NCBI GenBank assembly: GCA_001464665.1 | Contig: LNDP01000024.1 | Coordinates: 620,001 to 684,000, forward strand | Direction: 5' to 3' | Length of the DNA: 64,000 nt | Origin: Acidobacteria bacterium Ga0074141 | Lineage (GTDB): Bacteria; Acidobacteriota; Blastocatellia; Pyrinomonadales; Pyrinomonadaceae | Notes under the pieces: generated by a model | What the model was told of the DNA's origin: nothing | The model's input: only the letters and a program-made list of their open reading frames with translations | Database searches by the model: none | Position numbers and translations under genes: made by a program | Shown here: piece after piece, positions 8,930 through 19,195 of the stretch | Numbering within the stretch: the first letter of the stretch is position 1 | Layout: every line of letters starts with the position of its first letter

Positions 8930-9058
8930 CCCTATCAAGCTCACCCCAAAACTTTTTTGCAAAGGACAGCCGGTCCCAAAGCAACTATTTCCGAAGATTA
9001 GGATTCTGAGAAGCGCAAGATAGCGAAGAACCAATTGATAGCCGAGGTACGAAAGATC

Positions 9059-10297
9059 ATGCTTAGATCACGTCTAGCACTAGCCGCATCCGCCGCCGTG
9101 GCGGTAGTTTCCATCCTGACAGCTCCTTTGAGCGTAGAGGCCCGCCGCTGTGGTGAAGAGCCGCCGAAGACACTGCTCGCCCTTTATCGCGAAAGCGCCG
9201 AGATACATATCGCAAAGCTCGATCGGCAGATCGAGACCGGTATCATCGAAGAGGGCGAAAGCTATCGTGTTATGGGCATCCAGCGGCAGTTTTCAATCTC
9301 AACGACATTGAAGGGCGAGACCCGCAAGTTCATCGCCATCGACGACCAGGAATATCGCTACACCGGGCAAGAGGCCGAGCCGGTCGAAGAAGGCCCGGAT
9401 GAACACGTGGTCGGCACCAAGGTCGGCGATACCGTGATGCTCTTCGTCAAACCGAGCGAGGAAGACAATACCAAGCTGGTGCTCTCGCATTACCGCGATG
9501 CGGAAAAGAAGCTCGAGGCCGAGCAGATGTCCGCTTATGAAAAAATGGTCGGCAGCCTAAATAGCCTCCACACCAATGGCACACCGACGGACGACGCGGT
9601 TATCGGCTGGCTTATGTCGGTCGCACGCGACCCGCTGACGCGATGGGAAGGCGTCGCCGAGCTTTTGACCTCCGTCGAATACGGTGAGTATCGCCAGGAG
9701 CGGCTCAGCTACCTCAAGGAACAAAAGGCCAAGCCGGAAGGGCTTGAAGAGTGGGAAGCCGAGGAGCTGAAGGAACTCACTGAAGACTCGAGAGAGTATG
9801 GCAGTGCGAGGCTCGCGACCCGGTTGACCGCCGCACAGAAAGAGGAACTTCTCACCTTGGCCCTTGAGGTCGAACCAAAGCCGGCCGAGGGCGATGCTAA
9901 ATATCCGGAAATGAGCGAAGGCGACCGGATGCTGATGGAACTCGTTTCGCGGTGGGGTGATTCGCGGCTGGTCGCCAAGATGGCCGATTCGCTCCGCGGC
10001 AACATTGAGCCTTACCAGGCTTCGCTGATGATGGAAAAGATCGTCCGCATCATCGATGACGCCGATGCACGAAAGATCGCCGAGCGATATTCCGGAGTGT
10101 TCTATATGGATACCGATGAGGCCATTACGGCCGAGCGTGCCGGAGAAATGGAGCTTACCGCCGAGGAAAGCGGTATATTCCCGAACGCGGAAAACAAGAA
10201 CCCGGCCGCGGTCAAGACCTTCGGCCAGCTTCGCGATGAACTGATCGGACGCTTTGTCTCGCGTGTCGACGCTGTGCTTACGACGGCCGCTAAGTAA
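9059..10297 (+). CDS. secreted hypothetical protein, 412 aa
   Basis: The ATG at 9059 is chosen over an upstream TTG at 9035 because GAGGT lies 10 bp before it and it gives a signal peptide (RLALAASAAVAVVSILTAPLSVEA). The first half has a beta-rich domain describing 'TTLKGETRKFIAI...GTKVGDTVMLFVKPSEEDN'; the second half is acidic and helical with many EE/EL pairs (about 200-380), reminiscent of helical-repeat proteins. One early Cys (RRCGEEPP) follows the signal. I do not recognise a family. Single gene, ended by a strong bidirectional terminator. Confidence 0.75.
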   Translation: MLRSRLALAASAAVAVVSILTAPLSVEARRCGEEPPKTLLALYRESAEIHIAKLDRQIETGIIEEGESYRVMGIQRQFSISTTLKGETRKFIAIDDQEYRYTGQEAEPVEEGPDEHVVGTKVGDTVMLFVKPSEEDNTKLVLSHYRDAEKKLEAEQMSAYEKMVGSLNSLHTNGTPTDDAVIGWLMSVARDPLTRWEGVAELLTSVEYGEYRQERLSYLKEQKAKPEGLEEWEAEELKELTEDSREYGSARLATRLTAAQKEELLTLALEVEPKPAEGDAKYPEMSEGDRMLMELVSRWGDSRLVAKMADSLRGNIEPYQASLMMEKIVRIIDDADARKIAERYSGVFYMDTDEAITAERAGEMELTAEESGIFPNAENKNPAAVKTFGQLRDELIGRFVSRVDAVLTTAAK

Positions 10298-10317
10298 ATT
10301 GCCGCTACACAGACAAT

Positions 10318-10347
10318 AAGGGGAAGGCTTCCGGCCTTCCCCTTTTT
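10318..10347. terminator. strong terminator between convergent genes
   Basis: AAGGGGAAGGC (10318-10328) pairs perfectly with GCCTTCCCCTT (10334-10344) around TTCCG, followed by a T run on the plus strand. The M28 peptidase gene converges 3 bp beyond. Confidence 0.9.
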
Positions 10348-10349
10348 AC

Positions 10350-11984
<1,635 letters not shown>

Positions 11985-12052
11985 TATCTCTCCAATGAAC
12001 AAGGGGTTAGCTGATGATGTAGATACGAAAAGCGGGCCTGGCAAGTTTCGGT

Positions 12053-12850
12053 TTAGCTGCCGATGATCGCGATCTTGTGTTTATCGGCGAGCTTTATCAT
12101 TTCCTCGCGGTCGAAGATAAGCGTCTTGCCGGCGGTGACGGAAAGGCAGGTCGCACCGGCGGCGATCATCGTTTCAATGGTGGGGACGCCGACGACCGGG
12201 ACGTCGAACCGCATGTCCTGATCGGGCTTTGCGACCTTGATGACGGTCAGCTTTCCATTCGCGAGCTCGCCCGCCCGGCGAATGGTCGCGTCAGTTCCCT
12301 CCATTGCCTCGATCGCGACGCAGGCCTTCGCACGGACGACGATCGTCTGCCCGAGGTCGAGCCTCGCGATCTCAGACGCGATGTGGAGGCCGTATTCGAT
12401 ATTCTCCCGCTCGGTCTCGTTCGGGGTGCGTTTGGTGAGCGGGCCGCTCGGGGCGAGTTGGTCCTTGATGAAATGTGTCGAATCGATTAGCTCGATGCCT
12501 TCCTTTGCCATTTCGTCCGCGATGCCGCCGATGAGCGCATCGGTGTTTCGCTTCGGCAGATTCCAGAGCATCTTGAGCATTCGGACGTCCGGCAGCGAGC
12601 CCGAGAAGATCTGCACATGCTTGACCTGCCCGGCCATGATCGCCCGGCCGACGCCTTCGCGTTTGAAGAAGTCGATCATCTTGCCCAACTGGCCGATGCC
12701 GACCCATGTCACTTTATCCGCGACCTCGTCGATGCGCGGGTCGGTCTCTTCCTTAATGGCGACGACCGCAAGCGAAGCCCCGGCCCGCCGAGCACCCTCG
12801 ACGACCAAAAACGGAAACTGCCCATTGCCCGCGATTAGGCCGTATTTCAT
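12053..12850 (-). CDS. lpxI: UDP-2,3-diacylglucosamine pyrophosphatase LpxI
   Basis: 265 residues, the normal LpxI (DUF1009) length. It splits UDP-2,3-diacylglucosamine to lipid X and UMP, the fourth step of lipid A synthesis, in place of LpxH. The N-terminal domain starts MKYGLIAGNGQFPFLVVEGA with the Gly-rich substrate loop. The C-terminal domain has LGQTIVVRAKACVAIEAMEGTDATI and ends FDVPVVGVPTIETMIAAGA, all family motifs. The rest of the lpx operon is not beside it. It is strong evidence, with waaA at 50 kb, for an LPS-bearing outer membrane. Confidence 0.93.
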   Translation of the reverse strand: MKYGLIAGNGQFPFLVVEGARRAGASLAVVAIKEETDPRIDEVADKVTWVGIGQLGKMIDFFKREGVGRAIMAGQVKHVQIFSGSLPDVRMLKMLWNLPKRNTDALIGGIADEMAKEGIELIDSTHFIKDQLAPSGPLTKRTPNETERENIEYGLHIASEIARLDLGQTIVVRAKACVAIEAMEGTDATIRRAGELANGKLTVIKVAKPDQDMRFDVPVVGVPTIETMIAAGATCLSVTAGKTLIFDREEMIKLADKHKIAIIGS

Positions 12851-12887
12851 ATTCTCAACTGAATTCTAATTCACACGCTTATAAAGC

Positions 12888-12916
12888 GGAAAACGCGGCC
12901 CGGAGCGGACCGCGTT
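12888..12916 (-). terminator. terminator after M16 peptidase
   Basis: On the minus strand AACGCGGTCC pairs with GGGCCGCGTT (one G-U) around GCTCC, followed by TTTTCC. It separates the M16 gene from lpxI. Confidence 0.65.
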
Positions 12917-12942
12917 CGCCGTTCTTTTATCTCGGCCGAGAG

Positions 12943-15720
12943 CTATTGCCCGGCGGCCTTTGCCTTGGCAAAATCGCCCGCCTTGAAGAGGGAGATCTTG
13001 CTCGGCGTGATGTGCCGCTTCACGGCCGCATTGACCTGCTCGAGCGTCAATGCCTGGATCTTCGCTTCGAGCTCGGCGTTCCACGCATATGTCCTGCCAA
13101 TATCGAGATAGCTGGCAAGGCCCGAAGCGATCGAGCCATCCGCCGCTCGCTGACGCTGCTGTGCGAGCAGGTAGCCCTGCTTTGCACTCGTAAGCTCTTC
13201 GGCGGTAAAGCCTTGCTCGACCACCTTGACCATCTCTTCCATGAACGCCGCCTCGAGCTTATCGCGGTTCTCAGGGGCATAGATAGCTTGGCCGAAAAAG
13301 ACCGCGTTATCGCCGACCGAAGGTACCTGAAGCCCGGCACCGACGCCGTAGCTCAGGCCGTCCTGTTGACGAATGCGGGTCGCGAGCCGCGAGTTGAGAA
13401 ATCCGCCGCCGATTATCGAGCTCGCGATCTGCATCGCCGGATAATCCGCGTGGGCGTTGTTCATCTGAACGTTGAGGCCCGCAACGAAGAACGCGTTCGC
13501 CTTATCGGGCGTTTCGAAGTTCTCATTTGCCGCCGCGATGTCGGCATATCCGGTGAGTATCCGTGCATAAGGCTTCGAGCTCTTCCAGTTGCCGAAGTGA
13601 CGTTCAACAAGCGAGCTGACCGCCTGCGGATCGAAATCGCCGACAACGGCGAGCTCACCCTGCGAGGCTCCGTAAAACTCCTTGTGGAAAGCCTTTACGT
13701 CGGCAAGCGTTATCGCCTTGAGTGCATCGATGTCTTCATCGAGCGTTCCCGAGTAGCGAACGTCGCCTTTCGGGTAGCGGTTGAAATGCCGCTGCAATGC
13801 GCGAAGCGCGACCTGCGTAGGATCGCTCCGGCCGGATTCGAGGTTGGTGATGTTTTGCAGCTTGAGCGTTTCGAACTCGTTCTCAGGGAAGCTCGGTTCC
13901 TTGAGGATCTCGGCGACAAGGTTCATCACCTCGGGCAGGTTCTCCCGCGTCGTCTCGATGCTGACGTTGGCACTTGATGCTCCGCCGGAGATCCGGACGG
14001 TTGCTTTGAGCCGGTCGAATTCGTCTTGAATCTGCTGCCTGGTACGCTTCGCCGTGCCGCGAGTGAGCAGGCTTCCCACCATGTTGCCGACGGACGAGCG
14101 ATTCATCAGACTCTTTTCGTCGCCGAAGCGGATCCGCATGTTTGCAAAGACCGTTTCGCCGCGGTTCTTTTTGGTAAGAAATGCGGTTTTGATACCGCCG
14201 ATCTGGGAACGGGCGGTGCGCGATTCGATATTCGCAGGCGTCGGGTCAAATGCTTCGCCGGCCGCGATCGCTTCGCCGCCCTTGTAATCATTTACAAGCT
14301 TTGCAAGCTCTTCCTGCGAGACCATCGGGATCTCTGCCCGGTCCGGAGTTTCGGTCGGGATGAACTTTGCGATGGTCCGATTCGATTGCTTCAGGTACTG
14401 CCGTGCGACACGCTGAACATCTTCAGGAGTCACGTTGCGGATGCGGTCGCGGTTGATGAAGAAAAGCCGCCAGTCGCCCATTGCGATGTATTCGCTAAGG
14501 CCAAGCCCGACGCGGTTCGGGTCGTTGAGCGTCTGCTCAAAGTCCTTTAGCATCGCGGTCTTTGAACGCTCGACCTCTTCCTTGGTCGGCGGTTCCTTGC
14601 CGAAAGTTTCGAGCGTAGTGACCATTATGTCGCGAACCTCATCGACATTGCCGTCCTTAGCAAGGGTGGCGGTGTAAAACTTGTAGCCGGGGTCGTGAAA
14701 CTCGAAAACGTTGCCGCTGACGCCGGTTGCCTTCTTGGTTTCGACAAGCAACTTGTAGAGCTTGCTCGATGGGCTACCGGCCACAACGTCCGCAAGTATG
14801 CTGAGCGGCGCAGCGTCCGGATGTGACCCCGCCGGGATGCGATAACCGGCGCCAACAAGCTGGATGTCGCCTGTGCGGCGAACCGTTACCATCCGCTCGC
14901 CATCCTGAACGGGCTCGACCGTATAGATCGGCTGAAGCTGGCGCTCCGGCTTCGGGATCGCGCCAAAGGTCTTTTTGATAAGGCCGAGTGTTTTATCAAC
15001 GTCAAATTTTCCCGCGACGAGCAGAACGGCATTGTCCGGCTGGTAATACTTGCGATAAAAGGCCTGCAGCCGCTCGATCGGGACATTCTCGATATCGGAA
15101 CGTGCGCCGATCGTCGTCTTTCCGTAGTTGTGCCACTCAAAGGCCGACGCCATCATCCGCTGGAGCGTTACACGGAACGGGCTGTTCTCGCCGGACTCGA
15201 ATTCATTGCGGACAACCGAAAATTCACTCTCAAGGTCCTTCTTCGCGATGAAAGAATTGACCATTCGGTCAGCTTCGAGGTCGAGTGCCCATTCGAGGTT
15301 ATCGTCGGTGGCCGCGATGGTCTCAAAGTAGTTCGTGCGGTCGTACCATGTCGTACCGTTCGGAGCGGCGCCGCGTTCGGTGAGCTCCTTCGGGATATTT
15401 GGGTGACGCGGCGTGCCCTTGAAAACGAGATGCTCAAGCAGGTGAGCCATTCCGGTTTCGCCGTAATTCTCATGCCGCGAGCCGACCATGTAGGTGACGT
15501 TGACAGTGACCGTCTGCTTAGTTTGATCAGGGAAAAGCAGTATGCGAAGGCCGTTATCCATCCGATACTCGGTGATTCCCTCGACAGTCGCACCTTTTAC
15601 GATGCCCTCGGGAAGCTTCGCCGCGGTTTGAGCGGGAACCGCAACGGCCAGCCCGTTCATAAGCAAAGCAAAAATGGCAAAGCTCAACAAAAATGGACGC
15701 AAAAACACTCGTTTATTCAT
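12943..15720 (-). CDS. secreted double M16 zinc metalloprotease (pitrilysin/insulinase family)
   Basis: 925 residues from the ATG at 15720, which is preceded by GAGGTTTTAATT and followed by a signal peptide (about 8-30). It contains two M16 repeats in one chain. The N-terminal repeat holds the inverted zinc site HLLEH (H93, E96, H97) in GMAHLLEHLVFKGT. The C-terminal repeat (about 480-920) lacks a second HxxEH, as usual for the inactive half, and carries the R/Y-type substrate segment GGGFLNSRLATRIRQQDGLSYGVGA. It would form a clam-shell chamber degrading peptides in the periplasm. The family is common as secreted pairs in Acidobacteriota-like genomes; here the pair is fused. Confidence 0.94.
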   Translation of the reverse strand: MNKRVFLRPFLLSFAIFALLMNGLAVAVPAQTAAKLPEGIVKGATVEGITEYRMDNGLRILLFPDQTKQTVTVNVTYMVGSRHENYGETGMAHLLEHLVFKGTPRHPNIPKELTERGAAPNGTTWYDRTNYFETIAATDDNLEWALDLEADRMVNSFIAKKDLESEFSVVRNEFESGENSPFRVTLQRMMASAFEWHNYGKTTIGARSDIENVPIERLQAFYRKYYQPDNAVLLVAGKFDVDKTLGLIKKTFGAIPKPERQLQPIYTVEPVQDGERMVTVRRTGDIQLVGAGYRIPAGSHPDAAPLSILADVVAGSPSSKLYKLLVETKKATGVSGNVFEFHDPGYKFYTATLAKDGNVDEVRDIMVTTLETFGKEPPTKEEVERSKTAMLKDFEQTLNDPNRVGLGLSEYIAMGDWRLFFINRDRIRNVTPEDVQRVARQYLKQSNRTIAKFIPTETPDRAEIPMVSQEELAKLVNDYKGGEAIAAGEAFDPTPANIESRTARSQIGGIKTAFLTKKNRGETVFANMRIRFGDEKSLMNRSSVGNMVGSLLTRGTAKRTRQQIQDEFDRLKATVRISGGASSANVSIETTRENLPEVMNLVAEILKEPSFPENEFETLKLQNITNLESGRSDPTQVALRALQRHFNRYPKGDVRYSGTLDEDIDALKAITLADVKAFHKEFYGASQGELAVVGDFDPQAVSSLVERHFGNWKSSKPYARILTGYADIAAANENFETPDKANAFFVAGLNVQMNNAHADYPAMQIASSIIGGGFLNSRLATRIRQQDGLSYGVGAGLQVPSVGDNAVFFGQAIYAPENRDKLEAAFMEEMVKVVEQGFTAEELTSAKQGYLLAQQRQRAADGSIASGLASYLDIGRTYAWNAELEAKIQALTLEQVNAAVKRHITPSKISLFKAGDFAKAKAAGQ

Positions 15721-15776
15721 AATTAAAACCTCAATATTTGGTTCGATCACTATTCGAAAATAGTTTCCAAGGCCAC

Positions 15777-15794
15777 CGGAAATCCCGATTTCCG
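15777..15794. repeat. perfect 8-bp inverted repeat upstream of the M16 gene
   Basis: CGGAAATC and GATTTCCG separated by CC, 57 bp upstream of the M16 start and 33 bp after the toxin stop. No T run follows on either strand, so an operator is as likely as a terminator. Confidence 0.35.
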
Positions 15795-15826
15795 CTGATC
15801 GCTTCTGTGCCCACCGAAAGAGCGTT

Positions 15827-16120
15827 TCAGCTCAGGCGTTCGGTGATCAGATCCGGGTCCCGCCTTTGGTCGATGACCGCATCGATCATCACAGTATTGG
15901 TTGCAACGTAGTAGTAGATCGAATACGGAAAACGCCGAGCATGTTTAACGTAGTATCTCTCAAATGCCCTTCGGTGTATTCCCGCCTGAAGCTGCAGTGC
16001 ATCGATCTCAGACAAAAGCTCGGCTAGAAATCTCGAACCGAGACCAGTCTCTCGCTTTTCGTAAAAGCAATATCCGCCAAGCAGATCAGCCTGAGCCTGC
16101 GGGAGTATCTTGATCTTCAC
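15827..16120 (-). CDS. RelE/ParE-family toxin
   Basis: 97 residues, typical of ParE/RelE toxins. Features seen: an N-terminal strand MKIKILPQAQADL, two helices with GLGSRFLAELLSEIDALQ, then RRFPYSIYYYV and a final strand VMIDAVIDQRRDPDLI, the usual beta-sheet order of the fold. It overlaps the antitoxin gene by 4 bp (ATGA), the classic coupled arrangement. ParE members poison gyrase and RelE members cleave mRNA on the ribosome; the sequence does not decide which. Confidence 0.88.
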   Translation of the reverse strand: MKIKILPQAQADLLGGYCFYEKRETGLGSRFLAELLSEIDALQLQAGIHRRAFERYYVKHARRFPYSIYYYVATNTVMIDAVIDQRRDPDLITERLS

Positions 16121-16341
16121 TTGATAAGTTTCTCGAGCCCACGCTTTACGTCATCGAAATCAAGGTACTCGACGTCGCCATTGGTCACCGCTCGTTGACG
16201 CTCTTCCAGGACCCTTAGGTGCCACTCCGGCGGCTCGCTTTCATTCGGACTACTGCTCATCACACGCCAGAGCTCTTCCATCAGTTCGACCCGCTGTGCG
16301 GGGGTCATTTCTTCGATCGCCGGAATTGTCTGGACATCCAT
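16117..16341 (-). CDS. addiction-module antitoxin (CHP02574-like)
   Basis: 74 residues. The start 'IEEMTPAQRVELMEELWRVM' and the end 'DVEYLDFDDVKRGLEKLI' match the small antitoxin family that pairs with RelE/ParE toxins. It lies first in the pair and overlaps the toxin start by 4 bp. A TATAAT hexamer lies only 7 bp upstream of the ATG (16349-16354), so a leaderless transcript from an own promoter is possible. lipA ends 34 bp upstream in the same direction. Confidence 0.85.
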   Translation of the reverse strand: MDVQTIPAIEEMTPAQRVELMEELWRVMSSSPNESEPPEWHLRVLEERQRAVTNGDVEYLDFDDVKRGLEKLIK

Positions 16342-16375
16342 AAATTCAATTATATCGCCTTTGAGCCTTCGCGAC

Positions 16376-17287
16376 CTATTCGGCCTGCTCTCGAGCGTGG
16401 TATGAGCTTCGCGTCAGCGGCGATGATTCCACGTGTTTGAAGCCCATTTCGAGCCCGATCCGTTTCCACTCGGCAAATTCCTCGGGCGTTACGTACCGCT
16501 CGACCGGCAGCCGCTTTTCATAGGGCTGCAGGTACTGCCCGATGGTCATAATGTCACACGAAACGCTACGGAGGTCGCGCATCAGGTCAACGACCTCTTC
16601 GAAGGTCTCGCCGAGCCCGGCCATGATGCCGCTCTTGGTCTTCATCGTGGGCTGCTCGGTGTCGCGCCAGTGGGCTGAGCGTTCAAGCAACTTGAGCGTC
16701 TGCGCGTATTTCGCATCCGGCCGGACGCGGCGATAGAGCCGGGCAATGGTTTCGGTGTTGTGATTGAGAACGTCAGGACGGGCGACAAGGACGTTGTTCA
16801 AGGCAACCTCGTCGCCGTTGAAATCAGGTATCAGCACCTCGACCTTGCAATCGGGGTTTAGCTCGCGGACGCGTGTGATCGTCTCCGCCCAGTGCATTGA
16901 GCCGCCGTCGGCCAGGTCGTCGCGATTGACGGAGGTGATAACGGCATGCCTGAGTTCAAGATGCTTTACTGCCTCGGCCACGTGGGTCGGCTCCATCGGG
17001 TCAAGGTCCATCGGCTTGCCCTTATTTACAGCACAAAAGCCGCAGTGCCGCGTGCAGGTATCACCGCCGAGCATGAAGGTGGCCGTTTTGTCCGTCCAAC
17101 ACTCAAAGATATTCGGGCACTTCGCTTCCTGGCAGACGGTGTGCAGATTGAGCCCGTCGATCAGGTTCAGGACCTTGTTCTGATTCGTCGGGTCGCCAAG
17201 CTTTATCTTGAGCCAATCCGGCTTCTTGAGCCTCTCTCTACCTTTCCGGTTCAAAAACTTCTGAACCAGCACTTTTTCTTCGATCAT
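16376..17287 (-). CDS. lipA: lipoyl synthase
   Basis: 303 residues from the ATG at 17287; an extension to 17401 would run into the sod terminator and is rejected. LipA inserts two sulfurs into octanoyl groups on lipoyl domains of 2-oxoacid dehydrogenases and GcvH. The auxiliary-cluster cysteines are C52, C57 and C63 (VCQEAKCPNIFEC), and the radical-SAM motif CTRHCGFC gives C78, C82 and C85. The C-terminal SPLTRSSYHA provides the conserved Ser that ligates the auxiliary cluster. lipB is not nearby. Confidence 0.96.
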   Translation of the reverse strand: MIEEKVLVQKFLNRKGRERLKKPDWLKIKLGDPTNQNKVLNLIDGLNLHTVCQEAKCPNIFECWTDKTATFMLGGDTCTRHCGFCAVNKGKPMDLDPMEPTHVAEAVKHLELRHAVITSVNRDDLADGGSMHWAETITRVRELNPDCKVEVLIPDFNGDEVALNNVLVARPDVLNHNTETIARLYRRVRPDAKYAQTLKLLERSAHWRDTEQPTMKTKSGIMAGLGETFEEVVDLMRDLRSVSCDIMTIGQYLQPYEKRLPVERYVTPEEFAEWKRIGLEMGFKHVESSPLTRSSYHAREQAE

Positions 17288-17361
17288 AAAGCTAAAGAAT
17301 ACCAAATTTACCCCGTCATTGTTGAGAGCATTCAACCAGGGCGGCGCTCGAAAACGAACTG

Positions 17362-17401
17362 ATCGAAAAAAAGGAGTGCCGACATTGGTGAATGCCGGCA
17401 C
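17362..17401 (-). terminator. intrinsic terminator after sod
   Basis: On the minus strand GTGCCGGCATT pairs with AATGTCGGCAC (one G-U) around CACC, followed by TCCTTTTTTT. It starts 21 bp after the sod stop. Confidence 0.9.
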
Positions 17402-17422
17402 CCAATTTAGCTGAACAATAAA

Positions 17423-18049
17423 CTAAGCCGAGGCTCCGCCGGCGGTCGAGAGCCGCGAACTTACGGTGTCCCAGTCAATATTTTCAAAGAACGCCTCGAT
17501 ATACTTCGGACGCTCGGCCGGGGCGTAGTCCTTGATGAAGGCGTGCTCCCAGACGTCCATTATCAGGATCGGCTTATAGCCGGCGACGTTGCCCGTCTCA
17601 TGGAGATTGATCCAGTGGTTCGAGATGGCTCCGCTCGTGGGGTCCTGATAGGTCGCTGCCCAGCCGACGCCCCGCATCTTGCCGGTATTGACGAAATCGG
17701 CCTTCCAGACCTCGTAGCTCCCGAAGCTTTCCTCGGCGGCCTTTATGAATGCAGAGTCCTTCGTCGGGTCGCCGGTGCCCTGCTTCACCATATTGTCGAA
17801 ATAATATTCGTGAAGCACCATGCCATTATATTCAAAACCGAAACGCCGCTTGAGTTCGCTGAAGGCGGCCGTTTTGGTCGCGTCTAGCTCGCCGTCCTTG
17901 ATGAGTTCGGCGATCCGTTCGTTCAGTACGTTCGTGTTAGTTACGTATCCTTCGTAGAGCTTAAAGTGCATCGCCAACGTCTCGTTCGAGATGCCGGTCA
18001 GGTCACTCAGGTCAAAGCTCTTCGCTTTATATACAGTGTTCAGGCCCAT
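17423..18049 (-). CDS. Fe/Mn superoxide dismutase
   Basis: 208 residues, typical length. It converts superoxide to oxygen and hydrogen peroxide. Metal ligands are H28 (AMHFKLYEGYV), H80 (LHEYYFDNM), D165 and H169 (MDVWEHAF). Family markers differ slightly from the textbook versions: LHEYYFDNM instead of the commoner HxxFWxNL. Fe versus Mn use cannot be decided. AAGGAGAATG lies ahead of the ATG and a TATAAT box 33-38 bp upstream. The gene is monocistronic with its own terminator. Confidence 0.94.
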   Translation of the reverse strand: MGLNTVYKAKSFDLSDLTGISNETLAMHFKLYEGYVTNTNVLNERIAELIKDGELDATKTAAFSELKRRFGFEYNGMVLHEYYFDNMVKQGTGDPTKDSAFIKAAEESFGSYEVWKADFVNTGKMRGVGWAATYQDPTSGAISNHWINLHETGNVAGYKPILIMDVWEHAFIKDYAPAERPKYIEAFFENIDWDTVSSRLSTAGGASA

Positions 18050-18081
18050 AGTTCATTCTCCTTCTTGATAGCTAAAATCTC

Positions 18082-18087
18082 ATTATA
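18082..18087 (-). promoter_or_regulatory. -10 box of the sod promoter (putative)
   Basis: A perfect TATAAT on the minus strand 33 bp upstream of the sod ATG; the -35 region is only weakly recognisable. Confidence 0.4.
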
Positions 18088-18129
18088 TCAGATTCGGCTA
18101 AAGGGCTCGGAAAAGATGCGTATTTGCAC

Positions 18130-18462
18130 CTAATCCACCGGACGCGGTCCGGCATCGATGCCTTCGACGCTTGCCTGGCGGATGACGCGGACGTGCAGGT
18201 CGTCGATCAGCCGCACTTGGCACGAAAGCCGCGTGTGCTCGCCAAGGTCTGTCTTGGTGGCGAGAATCGCCTTTTCCGGCTCGCCGATCGGGCCCGGATC
18301 ACCCGAGAGGACCTCGACCCGGCAGGTCGTGCAGCGGGCATTGCCACCGCAGCGGTGAAGAATATCCACCTCGTTATCCTCAAGGCAAAGCACTAACTTT
18401 TTGTTCTCGTCGCACTCGAATGCGAGCTGTCCATTTGCTGTTTCAGCCGTAATTCTTGGCAT
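18130..18462 (-). CDS. 2Fe-2S ferredoxin
   Basis: 110 residues with cysteines C38, C44, C47 and C81 in the order C-x5-C-x2-C-x33-C, the adrenodoxin-like spacing (RCGGNARCTTC ... LSCQV). This fold carries one 2Fe-2S cluster and passes single electrons to oxygenases, P450s or Fe-S assembly. No isc/suf gene is adjacent, so the partner is unknown. The start is supported by GGGGGA about 13 bp upstream. Confidence 0.9.
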   Translation of the reverse strand: MPRITAETANGQLAFECDENKKLVLCLEDNEVDILHRCGGNARCTTCRVEVLSGDPGPIGEPEKAILATKTDLGEHTRLSCQVRLIDDLHVRVIRQASVEGIDAGPRPVD

Positions 18463-18492
18463 ATTTAATATATTCCCCCAATTTCGTTGATT

Positions 18493-18903
18493 TTATTTTT
18501 TGTCTCCGATCTTCACTTTTTCGCGATTTTGATTTATCGCGACGTAAACCACTTCGGCGTCCGTCACCTTCACCTTCTGGCCCTGGCTTCCGTAACGCTC
18601 GGCCTCAACGTCCACATGAATGGTGATCGAGGTCGTGCCGACCCTAAGAGTCTCTGCGTAAAAGCTGACGAGGTCGCCCATGAAGACCGGTTCGTGGAAA
18701 ATGATCTCCTTCATCGCGACGGTGACAAAGCGGTCGTGCTTCGTGTGCCGGCCGGCCTCGACCGCCCCGGCAACGTCAATGTAGCTCAGGATCACTCCGC
18801 CAAAAACGGTCCCGTGGGCATTCGTATCCCGCGGCATCATCGTCAGCCGTATCGCCGCATCGCGAATCAAGCCCGCGGGTTCATTCTCTTGTTCGTTACT
18901 CAT
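18493..18903 (-). CDS. acyl-CoA thioesterase (YciA-like hotdog protein)
   Basis: 136 residues from the ATG at 18903, which has GAGGTAGTT upstream. It hydrolyses acyl-CoA to fatty acid and CoA. The single hotdog domain shows MPRDTNAHGTVFGGVILSY with the following YIDVAGAVEA, where Asn and Asp are the catalytic residues of the YciA/BFIT class, and the late strand segment VTDAEVVYVAI. The gene follows repeat element A and precedes the 2Fe-2S ferredoxin by 30 bp. Confidence 0.88.
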   Translation of the reverse strand: MSNEQENEPAGLIRDAAIRLTMMPRDTNAHGTVFGGVILSYIDVAGAVEAGRHTKHDRFVTVAMKEIIFHEPVFMGDLVSFYAETLRVGTTSITIHVDVEAERYGSQGQKVKVTDAEVVYVAINQNREKVKIGDKK

Positions 18904-18979
18904 AACTACCTCGACAAAGCCAAACAATCGAGCAATCGCAAGGCGCTAAATCGTCTTACGAAAAAGCTATTCGATCAAC

Positions 18980-19165
18980 CCTTCGTGGCCTTTGTGCACA
19001 ACCTTCGCGACCTTTGTGTTTAAAGTACCTTCACAATTCAACGCCTGTCTGATCATGCAGACCGCTTAAACACAAAGTGCTCAAAGGACTTGCACAAAGA
19101 GCACAAAGTTTCGATTACCTCTTTGAGAACTTTGTGCACAAACTTTGCGACCTTTGTGTTTAAAC
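18980..19165. repeat. intercistronic short-word array, element A (period 9)
   Basis: Nonamers CCTTCGTGG, CCTTTGTGC, CCTTCGCGA and CCTTTGTGT run 18980-19019 with a four-base insertion ACAA. A second direct copy lies at 19129-19159 (28 of 31 positions identical to 18989-19019). Between them, 19065-19111 holds reverse-complement words (CACAAAG, CAAAGG, GCACAAAG twice). It lies between the GxxExxY gene and the thioesterase gene, both minus strand. Confidence 0.85.
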
Positions 19166-19195
19166 TCCTTCACCTTTCGAGCTCCCGCCTTATCA

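Noticed and set aside
12946-13977. 343-codon plus-strand open frame
   Set aside because: Antisense shadow of the M16 peptidase gene produced by high GC; no domain, no ribosome site.
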